A DNA stretch of 36,748 bases from DASSFG01 sp035547915. GTDB taxonomy: Bacteria; Planctomycetota; Planctomycetia; Pirellulales; JAICIG01. A program made the position numbers and the translations under genes. Below are positions 1-7,668 of the stretch, piece after piece. The number at the start of each line of letters is the position of its first letter. Position 1 is the first letter of the stretch. The notes beneath the pieces were generated by a model. That model searched no databases. It was not told where the DNA came from and worked only from the letters and a program-made list of their open reading frames with translations. The stretch covers positions 1 through 36,748 of the forward strand of contig DASZTS010000006.1 in assembly GCA_035547915.1 (NCBI GenBank), written 5' to 3'.

Positions 1-112
1 GCTCGATCTTGCCCTGATCCACGTCGACGCACGTGACATCGTTGCCGGTTTCGGCAAAACAAGTACCCGTAACCAGACCGACGTAGCCGGTGCCGATGAT
101 CGCAATCTTCAT
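1..112 (-). CDS. UDP-glucose/GDP-mannose 6-dehydrogenase, N-terminal fragment (cut by window edge)
   Basis: Only the first 37 codons lie in the window; the gene runs off the left edge. Translation from the ATG at 112-110 begins MKIAIIGTGYVGLVTGTCFA, the Rossmann dinucleotide-binding motif (GxGYVG) typical of the UDP-glucose/GDP-mannose dehydrogenase family, followed by the acidic VDVD segment that ends the second beta strand and binds the NAD ribose. These enzymes oxidise a nucleotide sugar to its uronic acid in the cytoplasm, usually UDP-glucose to UDP-glucuronate, for capsule or EPS synthesis. That fits the neighbouring locus. The gene diverges from the secreted-protein gene at 391. The N-terminus alone does not separate UDP-glucose from GDP-mannose specificity. 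Confidence 0.85.
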   Translation of the reverse strand, partial: MKIAIIGTGYVGLVTGTCFAETGNDVTCVDVDQGKIE

Positions 113-333
113 CCCGCCCAGTCTATTCACAGCCCGACGGACGGTCGAGCCATCAACGTTAGTCGGCTGCGGTTAAAATTGGCAACCGGTCTCAAATTGC
201 TCTCGGCAGCCCACAATGCCTCCGCATGAGCCGACGTTGATGGCTTAATGGCGCGCCCGGAGGCGGCCAATCCCGAGAATCCGATGTGATAGGTGTTCGT
301 GCCGGGTCGGGGAGTTTGGGGGGCTCGCTTTTA

Positions 334-362
334 TTGACAGCCCCGTTCCGCTTTCCTAGACT
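334..362 (+). promoter_or_regulatory. sigma70-type promoter for the gene at 391
   Basis: A perfect -35 TTGACA (334-339) is followed after exactly 17 bases by TAGACT (357-362, four of six matches to TATAAT). Transcription would start near 369, about 22 bases before the ATG at 391. The rest of the 113-390 gap between the divergent genes shows no ORF of note. Confidence 0.65.
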
Positions 363-390
363 GTCGGCGATGCCTCGTTAGAGTCAGTCC

Positions 391-810
391 ATGAACCTCA
401 GCCGTCCGATTGCTGGTGTCGCGCTTCTGCTGCTCATGGCGGCGGTACCCAGCGTCGCGCGCGGCGGGCTGATGGCATCCGATGCAATCTTCCCGGCCGA
501 TGGAGTGGACGTGGCCGACACGGGTCCCGCCGACGCGATGACGGCGGCGACCCGCGAAACGTCACATGACTCGGAATCGCCCATCGAGGCAACGCTGAAG
601 CGCGTGGCCGCTCAACCGGCACAGAATGGTGCCGGCGCGACAGGTTCGGGAACGACCGTGGCGAGCGGTGGGACACCCGTGGCCATTTTGGCTCCGGCGC
701 GCCTGCCGAGAGCGGTCGAGCCTGTGGGATTCTGCATCGAGCTCAAGAATTCACAGCTTCCTCTGCCGCCAACCGCCGATCTCTTGCGCCCACCGAGACA
801 CGCCCGCTGA
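391..810 (+). CDS. small secreted protein of unknown function
   Basis: 139 residues. The N-terminus (about residues 1-25) looks like a Sec signal peptide: a short basic start, a hydrophobic core GVALLLLMAAVP, then a small-residue cleavage region near VARG. The rest is Ala-, Thr- and Pro-rich with no recognised domain and one cysteine near residue 113. It sits directly downstream of a good promoter and just before the PEP-CTERM gene, so the two may be co-transcribed envelope genes. I do not recognise a family. The signal peptide, promoter and position support a real gene, but low-complexity composition leaves some doubt. Confidence 0.6.
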   Translation: MNLSRPIAGVALLLLMAAVPSVARGGLMASDAIFPADGVDVADTGPADAMTAATRETSHDSESPIEATLKRVAAQPAQNGAGATGSGTTVASGGTPVAILAPARLPRAVEPVGFCIELKNSQLPLPPTADLLRPPRHAR

Positions 811-885
811 CGCAGCCCGTTCTGGCTGCGCACTGGTCGTTCGCTTCGGTTTCTTGTAGCGCACTTTTATCGGAAGGTTTTGGTT

Positions 886-1716
886 ATGGTTCGCAATGGT
901 TTGACTTGCGCGGTGTTCGCCGCCTATGTGGCTGTCACCGCCCTGACGCCATCCTCTGCCGAGGCTGGGTTTCTGACGGAGTTCACGGGTTACACGCAGA
1001 TGGGCGACAGTTCGACCGCAACGGACGTGGTGAACTTTGCCGTTTATCAGAATGATGGAACGGACGGCGGAGACTGGGCGACCCAGTTGGGCGTCACGCC
1101 CACGGCCGGCGCCGATTTGACCGCCCAATACGTCTATCTGTACGAGGTGGTGAATAACGGCGGGGCCAACAGCAAGATCGGTTATTTCAATGTCAATGGG
1201 TATGACGGGGCCTACTCATCCAGCGGGTACCTGAGCGGTACCGTCTTTTCGGACGGCAGTGCCGTCGGACCGGCGGGTAACCAATATCTGGGCCCCAATC
1301 CCAGCTCGCCGCCTGCGGACAATCCGACGAACAGTGGACCGAGTGTCAGTGGGCTCTCCACTCCGACGTTCGTGGCAGCCGCGGGTGCTGTTGACCCCGC
1401 CGCATCCACGGCCGGCGGCGTCATTAATAGCGATTTTGCAAGTTTCACTTTCACCAGCGGCCCGTTCACGCAGACCCTCACGAGCGGCCTCTTTTCATCC
1501 GTTCTGTTTCTTACATCGTCTACCCCGCCGACGTACTCGGAAGGGCAGGTCTTGAACGTCAGCAATTTCCAATCCTCCGACGGCGGCATTCCGACGCAAG
1601 CCCCCGAGCCGGCCACGCTGGCGCTGTGGGGATTGGGTACGGTCGGTTTTGCATTGGTCGGTCGCCGCCGAAAGTTGATGTCGGCTCAATCCCTGCCGGA
1701 CTTGGTTACACGCTAG
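886..1716 (+). CDS. PEP-CTERM sorting domain-containing secreted protein
   Basis: 276 residues. I chose the ATG at 886 over the in-frame TTG at 880 because the purine-rich GGAAGG (about 872-877) is spaced correctly for it. A signal peptide ends near SSAEAG. The body is Gly/Ser/Thr-rich, beta-rich extracellular sequence without a known enzymatic domain. The C-terminus has the tripartite PEP-CTERM signal: the motif PEP (in QAPEPATLAL), a transmembrane stretch LWGLGTVGFALV, and a basic cluster GRRRK. Unusually, about 15 further residues follow the basic cluster. Known biology: such proteins are processed by an exosortase and exported to the surface or the EPS matrix, and they are often encoded near EPS loci. 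No exosortase gene is visible in this window. Confidence 0.88.
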   Translation: MVRNGLTCAVFAAYVAVTALTPSSAEAGFLTEFTGYTQMGDSSTATDVVNFAVYQNDGTDGGDWATQLGVTPTAGADLTAQYVYLYEVVNNGGANSKIGYFNVNGYDGAYSSSGYLSGTVFSDGSAVGPAGNQYLGPNPSSPPADNPTNSGPSVSGLSTPTFVAAAGAVDPAASTAGGVINSDFASFTFTSGPFTQTLTSGLFSSVLFLTSSTPPTYSEGQVLNVSNFQSSDGGIPTQAPEPATLALWGLGTVGFALVGRRRKLMSAQSLPDLVTR

Positions 1717-1946
1717 CAGGCCACGTCGTTCATCGGCGCGGGAGGTTTGCCTCGTCCGGCAGTGCCGGGCATCAAGCCTCCGCCCCCCCTGCGGGTTACC
1801 CCTATCTGCTCTGAGAGTGGCAGGGGAAAACCACAGGGGTGGCCCGTGCCAAGCTTGTCTGCCATGGGGGCCATCCATCAACTTTTCGAGCCGACTGTCG
1901 CGGAACGTGGGTTGTACCGCAGCGGTCGGTCGACTGAAGCAAGCAC

Positions 1947-2279
1947 ATGTACACAGACGACGTTCCAGTCGATTTTGGAGATCTCATCACTCGCGTCGCT
2001 GCTCCTGCGGTGCCCTCTGCCCGCGTCTGTCGCCCGGTGGTGGCATCTGCCACTGAGTTGCCGGACAATGGTCCGATCAGCAACCCGCGACTATGGGTGA
2101 TTTTGCACACCATCACCCGGTCGACGGTGCAGTTGCTTCACTCGCGACCGCTGCGCTGCGATAAACTTTCCGTGCGCATCGACGGTCCCTCGGGCGAGAT
2201 CATCAACGTCCTGTTGGCGGTGGCCTCGACGGCGCCACGGGGGGAGATTTATGAAACGACGGCGAGCTTCTATCGCTGA
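1947..2279 (+). CDS. small hypothetical protein, possibly PilZ-like
   Basis: 110 residues, no signal peptide. The second half (about residues 45-108) has alternating strands reminiscent of a PilZ beta-barrel: WVILHTITRSTVQLLHSRPL aligns by eye with the 'v.dis..G..l....pl..g..l.v.l' pattern, and the end EIYETTASFYR is like the terminal strand. The classic RxxxR and D/NxSxxG c-di-GMP-binding residues are not convincing, so any PilZ relationship is tentative and ligand binding doubtful. There is no clear ribosome-binding site. The gene precedes the deacetylase-like gene by 81 bases. Several overlapping frames are also open here, so it could be non-coding. Confidence 0.45.
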   Translation: MYTDDVPVDFGDLITRVAAPAVPSARVCRPVVASATELPDNGPISNPRLWVILHTITRSTVQLLHSRPLRCDKLSVRIDGPSGEIINVLLAVASTAPRGEIYETTASFYR

Positions 2280-2360
2280 TGCTCGCAATCGAGGGCGCGC
2301 TGTGGGTGAGGCGATAAAGCGCTCGCGGCTCTCGGTCACCCACGAGAACCCGACGGTCGC

Positions 2361-3449
2361 ATGAACTTTTGGCAACCCAAGGGGCTGCCGTGGCAAAGCC
2401 TGGCGACCCTTGCTCGGCCCACCGCGCCTCGCGAACGTGATCGGCCGTTGCACGTGTTCCTATGCCTGGCCGACCACTTTGAGCCCAAGCGAGGCGGTGC
2501 GCCGGCGCACCTTGCACAGGATCGCGTCGCCCGCTGGCGGCACGACTATCCGCGGTCGGTCGCGGGGCTGGCTGACAGTGCCGGTCGCTCGCCGCGACAC
2601 ACTTTCTTTTATCCGGCTGAAGAGTATGAGCCGGACTATCTCGATCTGTTGGCGGAGATTTGCCGGCAGGGTCTGGGTGAGGTCGAAGTTCACCTGCATC
2701 ACAACGACGACACATCCGACCACCTGCGCACGACGCTCGTCGAGTTCAAAGAGGCCCTTCACCACCGCCATGGATTATTGAGCAGGGACGCCCACGGAGA
2801 AATCACGTACGGTTTCATTCACGGTAACTGGGCGCTCGACAACTCGCGCCGCGATGGTCGCTGGTGCGGCGTGAATGACGAATTGACCGTGCTACGCGAG
2901 ACCGGATGCTATGCCGACTTCACGATGCCGTCGGCTCCGGAGGAGTGCCAGACGAGCACCGTCAACGCGATCTACTACGCCTCGGACGATCGCCTACGGC
3001 CGAAGTCGCACGACCGTGGGCAAACGGCGGCGGTTCATCGCCCGCCGCCAAGCGAGGGCCTGTTGATGATTCAGGGGCCGCTTCTATTCGACTGGCGGTC
3101 GCGTAAATGGGCCCTTCTTCCGCGGCTGGAGAACGGTGAGTTGCACGGCGGCAGGCCGCCCTCCATCGATCGATTCTGGCTGTGGTTGCGCGCGGGCGTG
3201 ACGGTCGAAGGTCAACTCGATTGGCGATTCGTTAAGCTCCACACGCACGGCGCCCACGAAGCGAATACCGCCATGCTTTTGGGAGAGCCCATGCGGCGCT
3301 TCCACGAATCGTTGGCCGAAGCGGCGCGCCGCGATGAGTCGCTTCGGTACTATTATGTCAGCGCCCGAGAGATGGCCGATCTGGTCCACCAGGCTGAACA
3401 GGGCGCCCTCGAACCGGTGCTCGCCGAATCACGATTCGGGATTCACTGA
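2361..3449 (+). CDS. polysaccharide-deacetylase-like (glycoside hydrolase/deacetylase barrel) protein
   Basis: 362 residues, cytoplasmic by appearance (no signal peptide). The segment with LADHFEP (about residues 36-42), HTFFYPAEEY (about 75), the histidine-rich VHLHHNDD (about 108-115) and YGFIHGNWALDNS (about 150-162) matches the layout of a divergent polysaccharide-deacetylase barrel, where Asp/His residues hold a metal. A conserved later part contains LHTHGAHE (about 293-300), which could supply further ligands. Proteins of this type are often annotated as hypothetical in EPS loci. The substrate is unknown; removal of acyl groups from a polymer or glycolipid is an inference. It is followed by a 400-base gene-free stretch before the antiterminator. 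Confidence 0.6.
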   Translation: MNFWQPKGLPWQSLATLARPTAPRERDRPLHVFLCLADHFEPKRGGAPAHLAQDRVARWRHDYPRSVAGLADSAGRSPRHTFFYPAEEYEPDYLDLLAEICRQGLGEVEVHLHHNDDTSDHLRTTLVEFKEALHHRHGLLSRDAHGEITYGFIHGNWALDNSRRDGRWCGVNDELTVLRETGCYADFTMPSAPEECQTSTVNAIYYASDDRLRPKSHDRGQTAAVHRPPPSEGLLMIQGPLLFDWRSRKWALLPRLENGELHGGRPPSIDRFWLWLRAGVTVEGQLDWRFVKLHTHGAHEANTAMLLGEPMRRFHESLAEAARRDESLRYYYVSAREMADLVHQAEQGALEPVLAESRFGIH

Positions 3450-3849
3450 CCGATGATCCACCACGGGGGGCGCACGTGCACGCAAATGCGGTCGCGCAGT
3501 TATGAACGACGGTCGCGAGTGCCTGCGGGCCGAAGAGCCGCAGCCGTAAACGCACGGATAACCTTCGGCGAAGATAAGTCCCACATCAAACATGGCCGCG
3601 CTCCACAGAACTTCGCGGTCCTTCCGATATGCCGCCATCAACCTGCTCCGACTGTGGTCACACGAAAATCGCCGCACACTCACGATTTTTCAACCGACCC
3701 CACGAACTGCGAGCCAAGACAGTATTCTTCAAACGCTGATCGACCCGTGGCCACCCGTCCCGCGTAATGGCGGGTGTGCGGTGCCTGTGCTAAAGTGAAC
3801 CGCCGGTGTCAAACAAAGCGCGAACCTCGAAAGAAATGGTTGTAATCCA
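3450..3849. other. gene-free region upstream of the antiterminator
   Basis: About 400 bases without a convincing gene; the short open frames on both strands have no family resemblance or start signals. Near its end, about 3752-3776, are overlapping inverted repeats: CACCCG...CGGGTG and, inside it, CCCGC-N6-GCGGG. They lie just upstream of the candidate extended -10 for the next gene. There is no T-run, so this is not a clear terminator. Confidence 0.5.
3788..3796 (+). promoter_or_regulatory. candidate extended -10 promoter element for the antiterminator gene
   Basis: TG-C-TAAAGT (3788-3796) fits an extended -10 box (TGn followed by four of six TATAAT matches), about 54 bases before the GTG start at 3850. 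No good -35 is present (TGGCGG at the expected place), so this is weak evidence. Confidence 0.3.
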
Positions 3850-4404
3850 GTGGCAGCTTCACCGTCAGAAGTGCAGATTTTTCCCCACAACCTGCTGACG
3901 GGTTGCCTACCCAGGGACGACGACAGGCGTTGGTGGGTCGTGCATACGAAGGCACGACAGGAGAAGGCGATCGCCCGAGATTTGCTAGCCCAGTCGATCG
4001 CGTACTTCGCGCCGCAGACCGAAAGAACCACCCTTGTCCGTGGGCGCAAGCGGCGATCGTTCGTGCCTGTCTTCAGCAGCTACGTTTTTTTGTATGGTAC
4101 CGAGGCGGAACGCTACAAGAGCCTGACCACGAACCGCGTTGCGCAGGTGATCAAAGTTGACGACCAGCATCAGTTGTGGAACGATCTCACCGGCGTGTGG
4201 CGGCTGATTGAATCGAAAGCACCATTGACGGTCGAAGGGCGTCTCATGACCGGCGATCGAGTGCGCATCCGCAGTGGCGTACTGGCCGGCATTGAGGGAA
4301 TCGTGACGGAACGCCGCGCGAAATGCCGTCTGCTGGTTGGGGTTCAGATGCTGCAGCAGGGGATCTCGATGGAAGTTGACGATTTCATCTTAGAGCCGAT
4401 TTGA
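3850..4404 (+). CDS. NusG/RfaH-like transcription antitermination protein
   Basis: 184 residues from a GTG start. An N-terminal NGN domain (about residues 27-120) begins with RWWVVHTKARQEKAIARDL, the hallmark of NusG paralogues, and contains the hydrophobic SSYVFLY strand. A KOW motif follows (about 132-160: GDRVRIRSGVLAGIEGIV). Known role: specialised NusG paralogues such as RfaH, UpxY and LoaP bind paused RNA polymerase and let it read through long polysaccharide operons. Position at the head of a ~28-kb EPS gene run, before a long untranslated leader, supports that role here. Housekeeping NusG is usually next to secE and rplK, which are absent, so this is a locus-specific paralogue. Confidence 0.88.
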   Translation: MAASPSEVQIFPHNLLTGCLPRDDDRRWWVVHTKARQEKAIARDLLAQSIAYFAPQTERTTLVRGRKRRSFVPVFSSYVFLYGTEAERYKSLTTNRVAQVIKVDDQHQLWNDLTGVWRLIESKAPLTVEGRLMTGDRVRIRSGVLAGIEGIVTERRAKCRLLVGVQMLQQGISMEVDDFILEPI

Positions 4405-5160
4405 TCAGTTCCACAATGGGACTCTGGAAACCCGTGGCCGTGTCTACAAGCACGACGAATCCTCGGCAGATTTGCGGCCGATACACGCTCGACGGAACCA
4501 CGGCGATTGGTGACTGAAAGCGCCTTGCGGAACGACCCTGCCGACGCGGAACCTGTACTGCAATTTGGTCCCACTGCGCACGTTGTGCTTGGGTGAATTC
4601 GGGACGGTAGCCCGCCCGCTACATCTGGCGCGTTTGATGAAAACGACGGACGGTTGGGAAGGGCAATTCGCTCTTGAGCCAGAGGTCGATTTCGCTCGCC
4701 GCCGGCGGCAAGTTTGGCTGTGAATCCCAACGGGATAGTTTCCTGCCCACCTGGGCCCAAGCGTGATTTGACGCTTGGCAGACGGTGGTCCGCACCCCCC
4801 GTTTGCGCAGATCGCGCTGTGCACTCAATACTTTGAGATGCAAGCACTTGCGACGAAACGACCGGTAAATTCCACGTTTCTCTGGCATTTGCTTGACATG
4901 GGGGACACCATCAATACACTGGTACTAACCCGCCAGCGGTATGGCGTCTTTTGGTGACGTGGCGCGTAATCGCCCCGAGTTTCCCCTGGCAGAACTGCTG
5001 CCGGCGGATTCAGCGTCTCAAATCGCCATGTTGGCTTGTCAGGAGAACGGTAGACGTCACTTGACGGGGACGGAGTGCGCGCGTGGGGCGAAGTCACCGT
5101 TCCCGTAGCTGGCGGCTATGTGCCGTGCTTTCTCCGATGAATCTGTTATTCGCTCTATAG
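4405..5160 (+). promoter_or_regulatory. long gene-free region and leader between antiterminator and EPS operon
   Basis: 756 bases with no supportable gene on either strand. The upstream half is featureless to me. The promoter at 4893-4920 predicts a leader RNA of about 230 bases before the kinase start at 5161. Two copies of ACGGTAG occur, at 4604-4610 and 5047-5053. The second is inside the leader and is followed closely by a small inverted repeat, CGTCACTTGACG. The heptamer resembles the core of the enterobacterial ops site (GGCGGTAGC) that recruits RfaH. This is suggestive only, since a 7-mer can recur by chance. Confidence 0.4.
4893..4920 (+). promoter_or_regulatory. sigma70-type promoter of the EPS operon
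   Basis: A perfect -35 TTGACA (4893-4898), a 16-base spacer, and a -10 TACACT (4915-4920, four of six matches). The start of transcription would be near 4927, leaving a leader of roughly 230 bases before the autokinase gene. Confidence 0.55.
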
Positions 5161-7668
5161 ATGGCGCCGCTCGCCGTTAGCCAAATGCCCCAAACATTGG
5201 ATCAGGACGTCGCAGTGCAGCATGCCGACGTTGACGAGGCGACTTCCGTGCCGTCGATCAACTGGCTCGACATCCTGGCTATCGGCTGGCGCCGTAAATC
5301 GTTGCTGGCATTGGGCATGGCAGCAGCAACGATCCTGGGGGCGATCTACTTTTCGCGACAAACGCCGCTGTACGAGTCGGCGGCTCGGGTGTTGATCGTC
5401 CGGAAGAGGCCTGAGGTTGTCACGGGGAATCAGACACAGGTATCCGAATTTGAAGACTATGTCGCGACGCATCGGCTTCTGATTCAGAGCCCGCTGATCA
5501 TCGAGCGCGCCACAAAAGAGGGCCGTTTGCAATCGCTCGAGACGTTCCAGCAAGAAGGTGGTGACGTCACCGGGTCGATTATCCGCAAACTCAAGGCGGA
5601 GCAAGTTTCCAATGACAAGGGCATGAATGCCAGCAACGTGTTGTACTTGGCATTTCGTGGTCCGGTCGCTGGCGAGTGCGGAGTGGTTATTGATGCCGTT
5701 CTCAAGAGTTATCAGCAGTTTCTTGACGAAACTTACCGCGATGCCAGCGAAGATACTGTGAATTTGATCACGCAAGCGCGTGATGTACTCGATAAAGACA
5801 TCGCCGACCAGGAACGGGCATACCGCGAATTCCGAGAGAACTCACCCCTGGTCTATTACGGGCGAAGCACCGAGAACAACCCGCTGTACTCACGCCTGGC
5901 GCTTATCGAATCGCAGCGATCGACGCTCTTGATGCAGCAAGTTCAATTGGAAAGCGATCTGGCAACGATTGCCGAAGCGCGCCACATGCATCGGCCGGAC
6001 GACGAAATATTGGCTCTCATTTCGGACCTGTCTGCGGCGCGCCACGAGGCCAATGCGGAGCGTGGACAGTCGACGCTCACGTTGCAGGAGCAGCTATTTC
6101 CCTTACTGCAGGAAGAGCAGCGCTTGCGTGAAGATTGCGGGTATGGTCCGAATCATCCGTCCGTTCAATCGGTGCGTGGCCGGATCGAAGCGACTCGTCG
6201 CTTCTTCGTGGTCCCTCCGGCTACGCATAGCAGACCCGATGACGAAGCGGAAGTCGCCAAAGGCGCGAGCTCTGCGGAGTTGGTGCTGGCGCACGTGGCC
6301 GAATTGCAGCGCGGATTGGATCGGCTCAAGGCCAATCAGCGTACGTTGGATGGGCTGTTCAAGAGCGAGCACAAGTCCGCCCAGGACCTGACCCGCTACG
6401 AGCTACGAGAAGAAGAATTCCAGCGTAACATGCAGCGAACGCAAAACCTGTATGACGGGATCGTCAATAAGATGCAGGATTTGAGCATGGTGAAAGATTA
6501 CGGGGGCGTGACGGCGAGAGTCATCGCGCCGGCGGGGATTGGCACGCAGGTGGCGCCGAACGCCAAGTTGATCTTCGTGGCGTGGGGCTTTGTCGGACTA
6601 CTGGCTGGCGGCGGCATGGTCTATCTGGCTGAGAAGCTCGACACGAGTTTTCGTACCCCGGACGAAATTCGCCAGCGTCTGGGCTTGACGGTGGTGGGAC
6701 ATATCCCGTTTGTCGAGCCGAGTGAAAAAACGAAACAGCGTATCGCCAGGCTCGGTGACCTGCTGAGCCCCACACTTTGTAGCTATCATGAGAGGCTGTC
6801 GCACGCAGCCGAGGCCTTCCGTGGGGTACGAACGGCCCTGTACTTTAGTAGTCGCGGGGCCGAAAACAAAGTCTTGCAGGTCACCAGTCCCAGACCGGGT
6901 GACGGTAAGAGTACCTTGGCCAGCAACCTCGCGGTTTCGATCGCGCAATCGGGTAAGCGTACCTTGCTGATTGATGCAGACCTGCGCAAGCCGACGTTGC
7001 ACAAGATTTTCGGCCTATCGAAAGAGGTGGGACTCTCGTCGGTGATTGCTTTGCAGGTTGAACCGGACGATGCGATTCAGGAAACGCCGATCGCCAACTT
7101 GTCACTGCTTGCGTGTGGACCAATACCGCCTGACCCGGCCGAACTGCTGACCTCGCCGCGACTGGCCGAGTTGTTGCAGGTCGTTCGGCAAAAGTACGAC
7201 TATGTGATCATCGATACGGCTCCTGTGCTGGCCGTCACCGATCCGTGTGCCGTCGCACCGCGTGTCGACGGGGTGATGCTGGTGATCCGTGTAGCGAAGC
7301 ACGGTCGGAGCGACGCCCTGCGTGCCACTAAAATCCTCGCCGCACTCGATGTGAACATCCTAGGCGTCGTTGTGAACGGAGATGCAGGGAAGAATGCGAC
7401 CTATGGTCGCGCTTATAAGTACGGCGCGTACGGTTATGGCGGCTATCGGTACAGCGAACATCGAGATGGCCGTTACGGGCGGTACGGAGACAGCGAATTT
7501 AGAGCGGATAGTGGCGCGGCGAATGAAAACCGCGATGCATCCAGCGTCGCGGATCTCCTATCGCCGATGGATACGCATGGACAGGAATGCGGCGCGGCCG
7601 GCAACGGCGACGTGGCGGGATCGAACGGCCATGCGCCAGCGAGGCGAGGGGCGACCGATACAGGATGA
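5161..7668 (+). CDS. polysaccharide biosynthesis tyrosine autokinase (Wzc / chain-length determinant fused to BY-kinase)
   Basis: 835 residues, close to the Wzc family length. Order: a Wzz-like N-terminus with TM1 (about 50-67, LLALGMAAATILGAIYFS), a long periplasmic helical/coiled-coil part (about 190-440), TM2 (about 463-487), then a cytoplasmic bacterial tyrosine kinase. The kinase shows Walker A PGDGKSTLASN (about 578-588), Walker A' LLIDADLRKP (about 602-611) and Walker B YVIIDTAPVLAVTD (about 681-694). The tail (about 748-780) carries a dense Tyr/Gly cluster, the usual autophosphorylation site. Known role: the phosphorylation cycle controls polymerisation and export of polysaccharide at the inner membrane. 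No Shine-Dalgarno precedes the ATG; the ATG at 5185 is an alternative. The cognate phosphatase is at 8359. Confidence 0.95.
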   Translation: MAPLAVSQMPQTLDQDVAVQHADVDEATSVPSINWLDILAIGWRRKSLLALGMAAATILGAIYFSRQTPLYESAARVLIVRKRPEVVTGNQTQVSEFEDYVATHRLLIQSPLIIERATKEGRLQSLETFQQEGGDVTGSIIRKLKAEQVSNDKGMNASNVLYLAFRGPVAGECGVVIDAVLKSYQQFLDETYRDASEDTVNLITQARDVLDKDIADQERAYREFRENSPLVYYGRSTENNPLYSRLALIESQRSTLLMQQVQLESDLATIAEARHMHRPDDEILALISDLSAARHEANAERGQSTLTLQEQLFPLLQEEQRLREDCGYGPNHPSVQSVRGRIEATRRFFVVPPATHSRPDDEAEVAKGASSAELVLAHVAELQRGLDRLKANQRTLDGLFKSEHKSAQDLTRYELREEEFQRNMQRTQNLYDGIVNKMQDLSMVKDYGGVTARVIAPAGIGTQVAPNAKLIFVAWGFVGLLAGGGMVYLAEKLDTSFRTPDEIRQRLGLTVVGHIPFVEPSEKTKQRIARLGDLLSPTLCSYHERLSHAAEAFRGVRTALYFSSRGAENKVLQVTSPRPGDGKSTLASNLAVSIAQSGKRTLLIDADLRKPTLHKIFGLSKEVGLSSVIALQVEPDDAIQETPIANLSLLACGPIPPDPAELLTSPRLAELLQVVRQKYDYVIIDTAPVLAVTDPCAVAPRVDGVMLVIRVAKHGRSDALRATKILAALDVNILGVVVNGDAGKNATYGRAYKYGAYGYGGYRYSEHRDGRYGRYGDSEFRADSGAANENRDASSVADLLSPMDTHGQECGAAGNGDVAGSNGHAPARRGATDTG

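Noticed and set aside
3429..3683. 84-residue minus-strand frame in the gap before the antiterminator
   Set aside because: No start signal, family resemblance or support from context; likely chance in GC-rich DNA.
4444..4888. Overlapping minus-strand frames (up to 167 residues) in the long leader region
   Set aside because: Arg/Pro/Ser-rich translations with no motif, and several frames are open at once, typical of chance in GC-rich DNA.
5155..5775. 206-residue open frame on the minus strand over the start of the autokinase gene
   Set aside because: It lies opposite the well-supported Wzc-type gene, and its translation has no recognisable motif.
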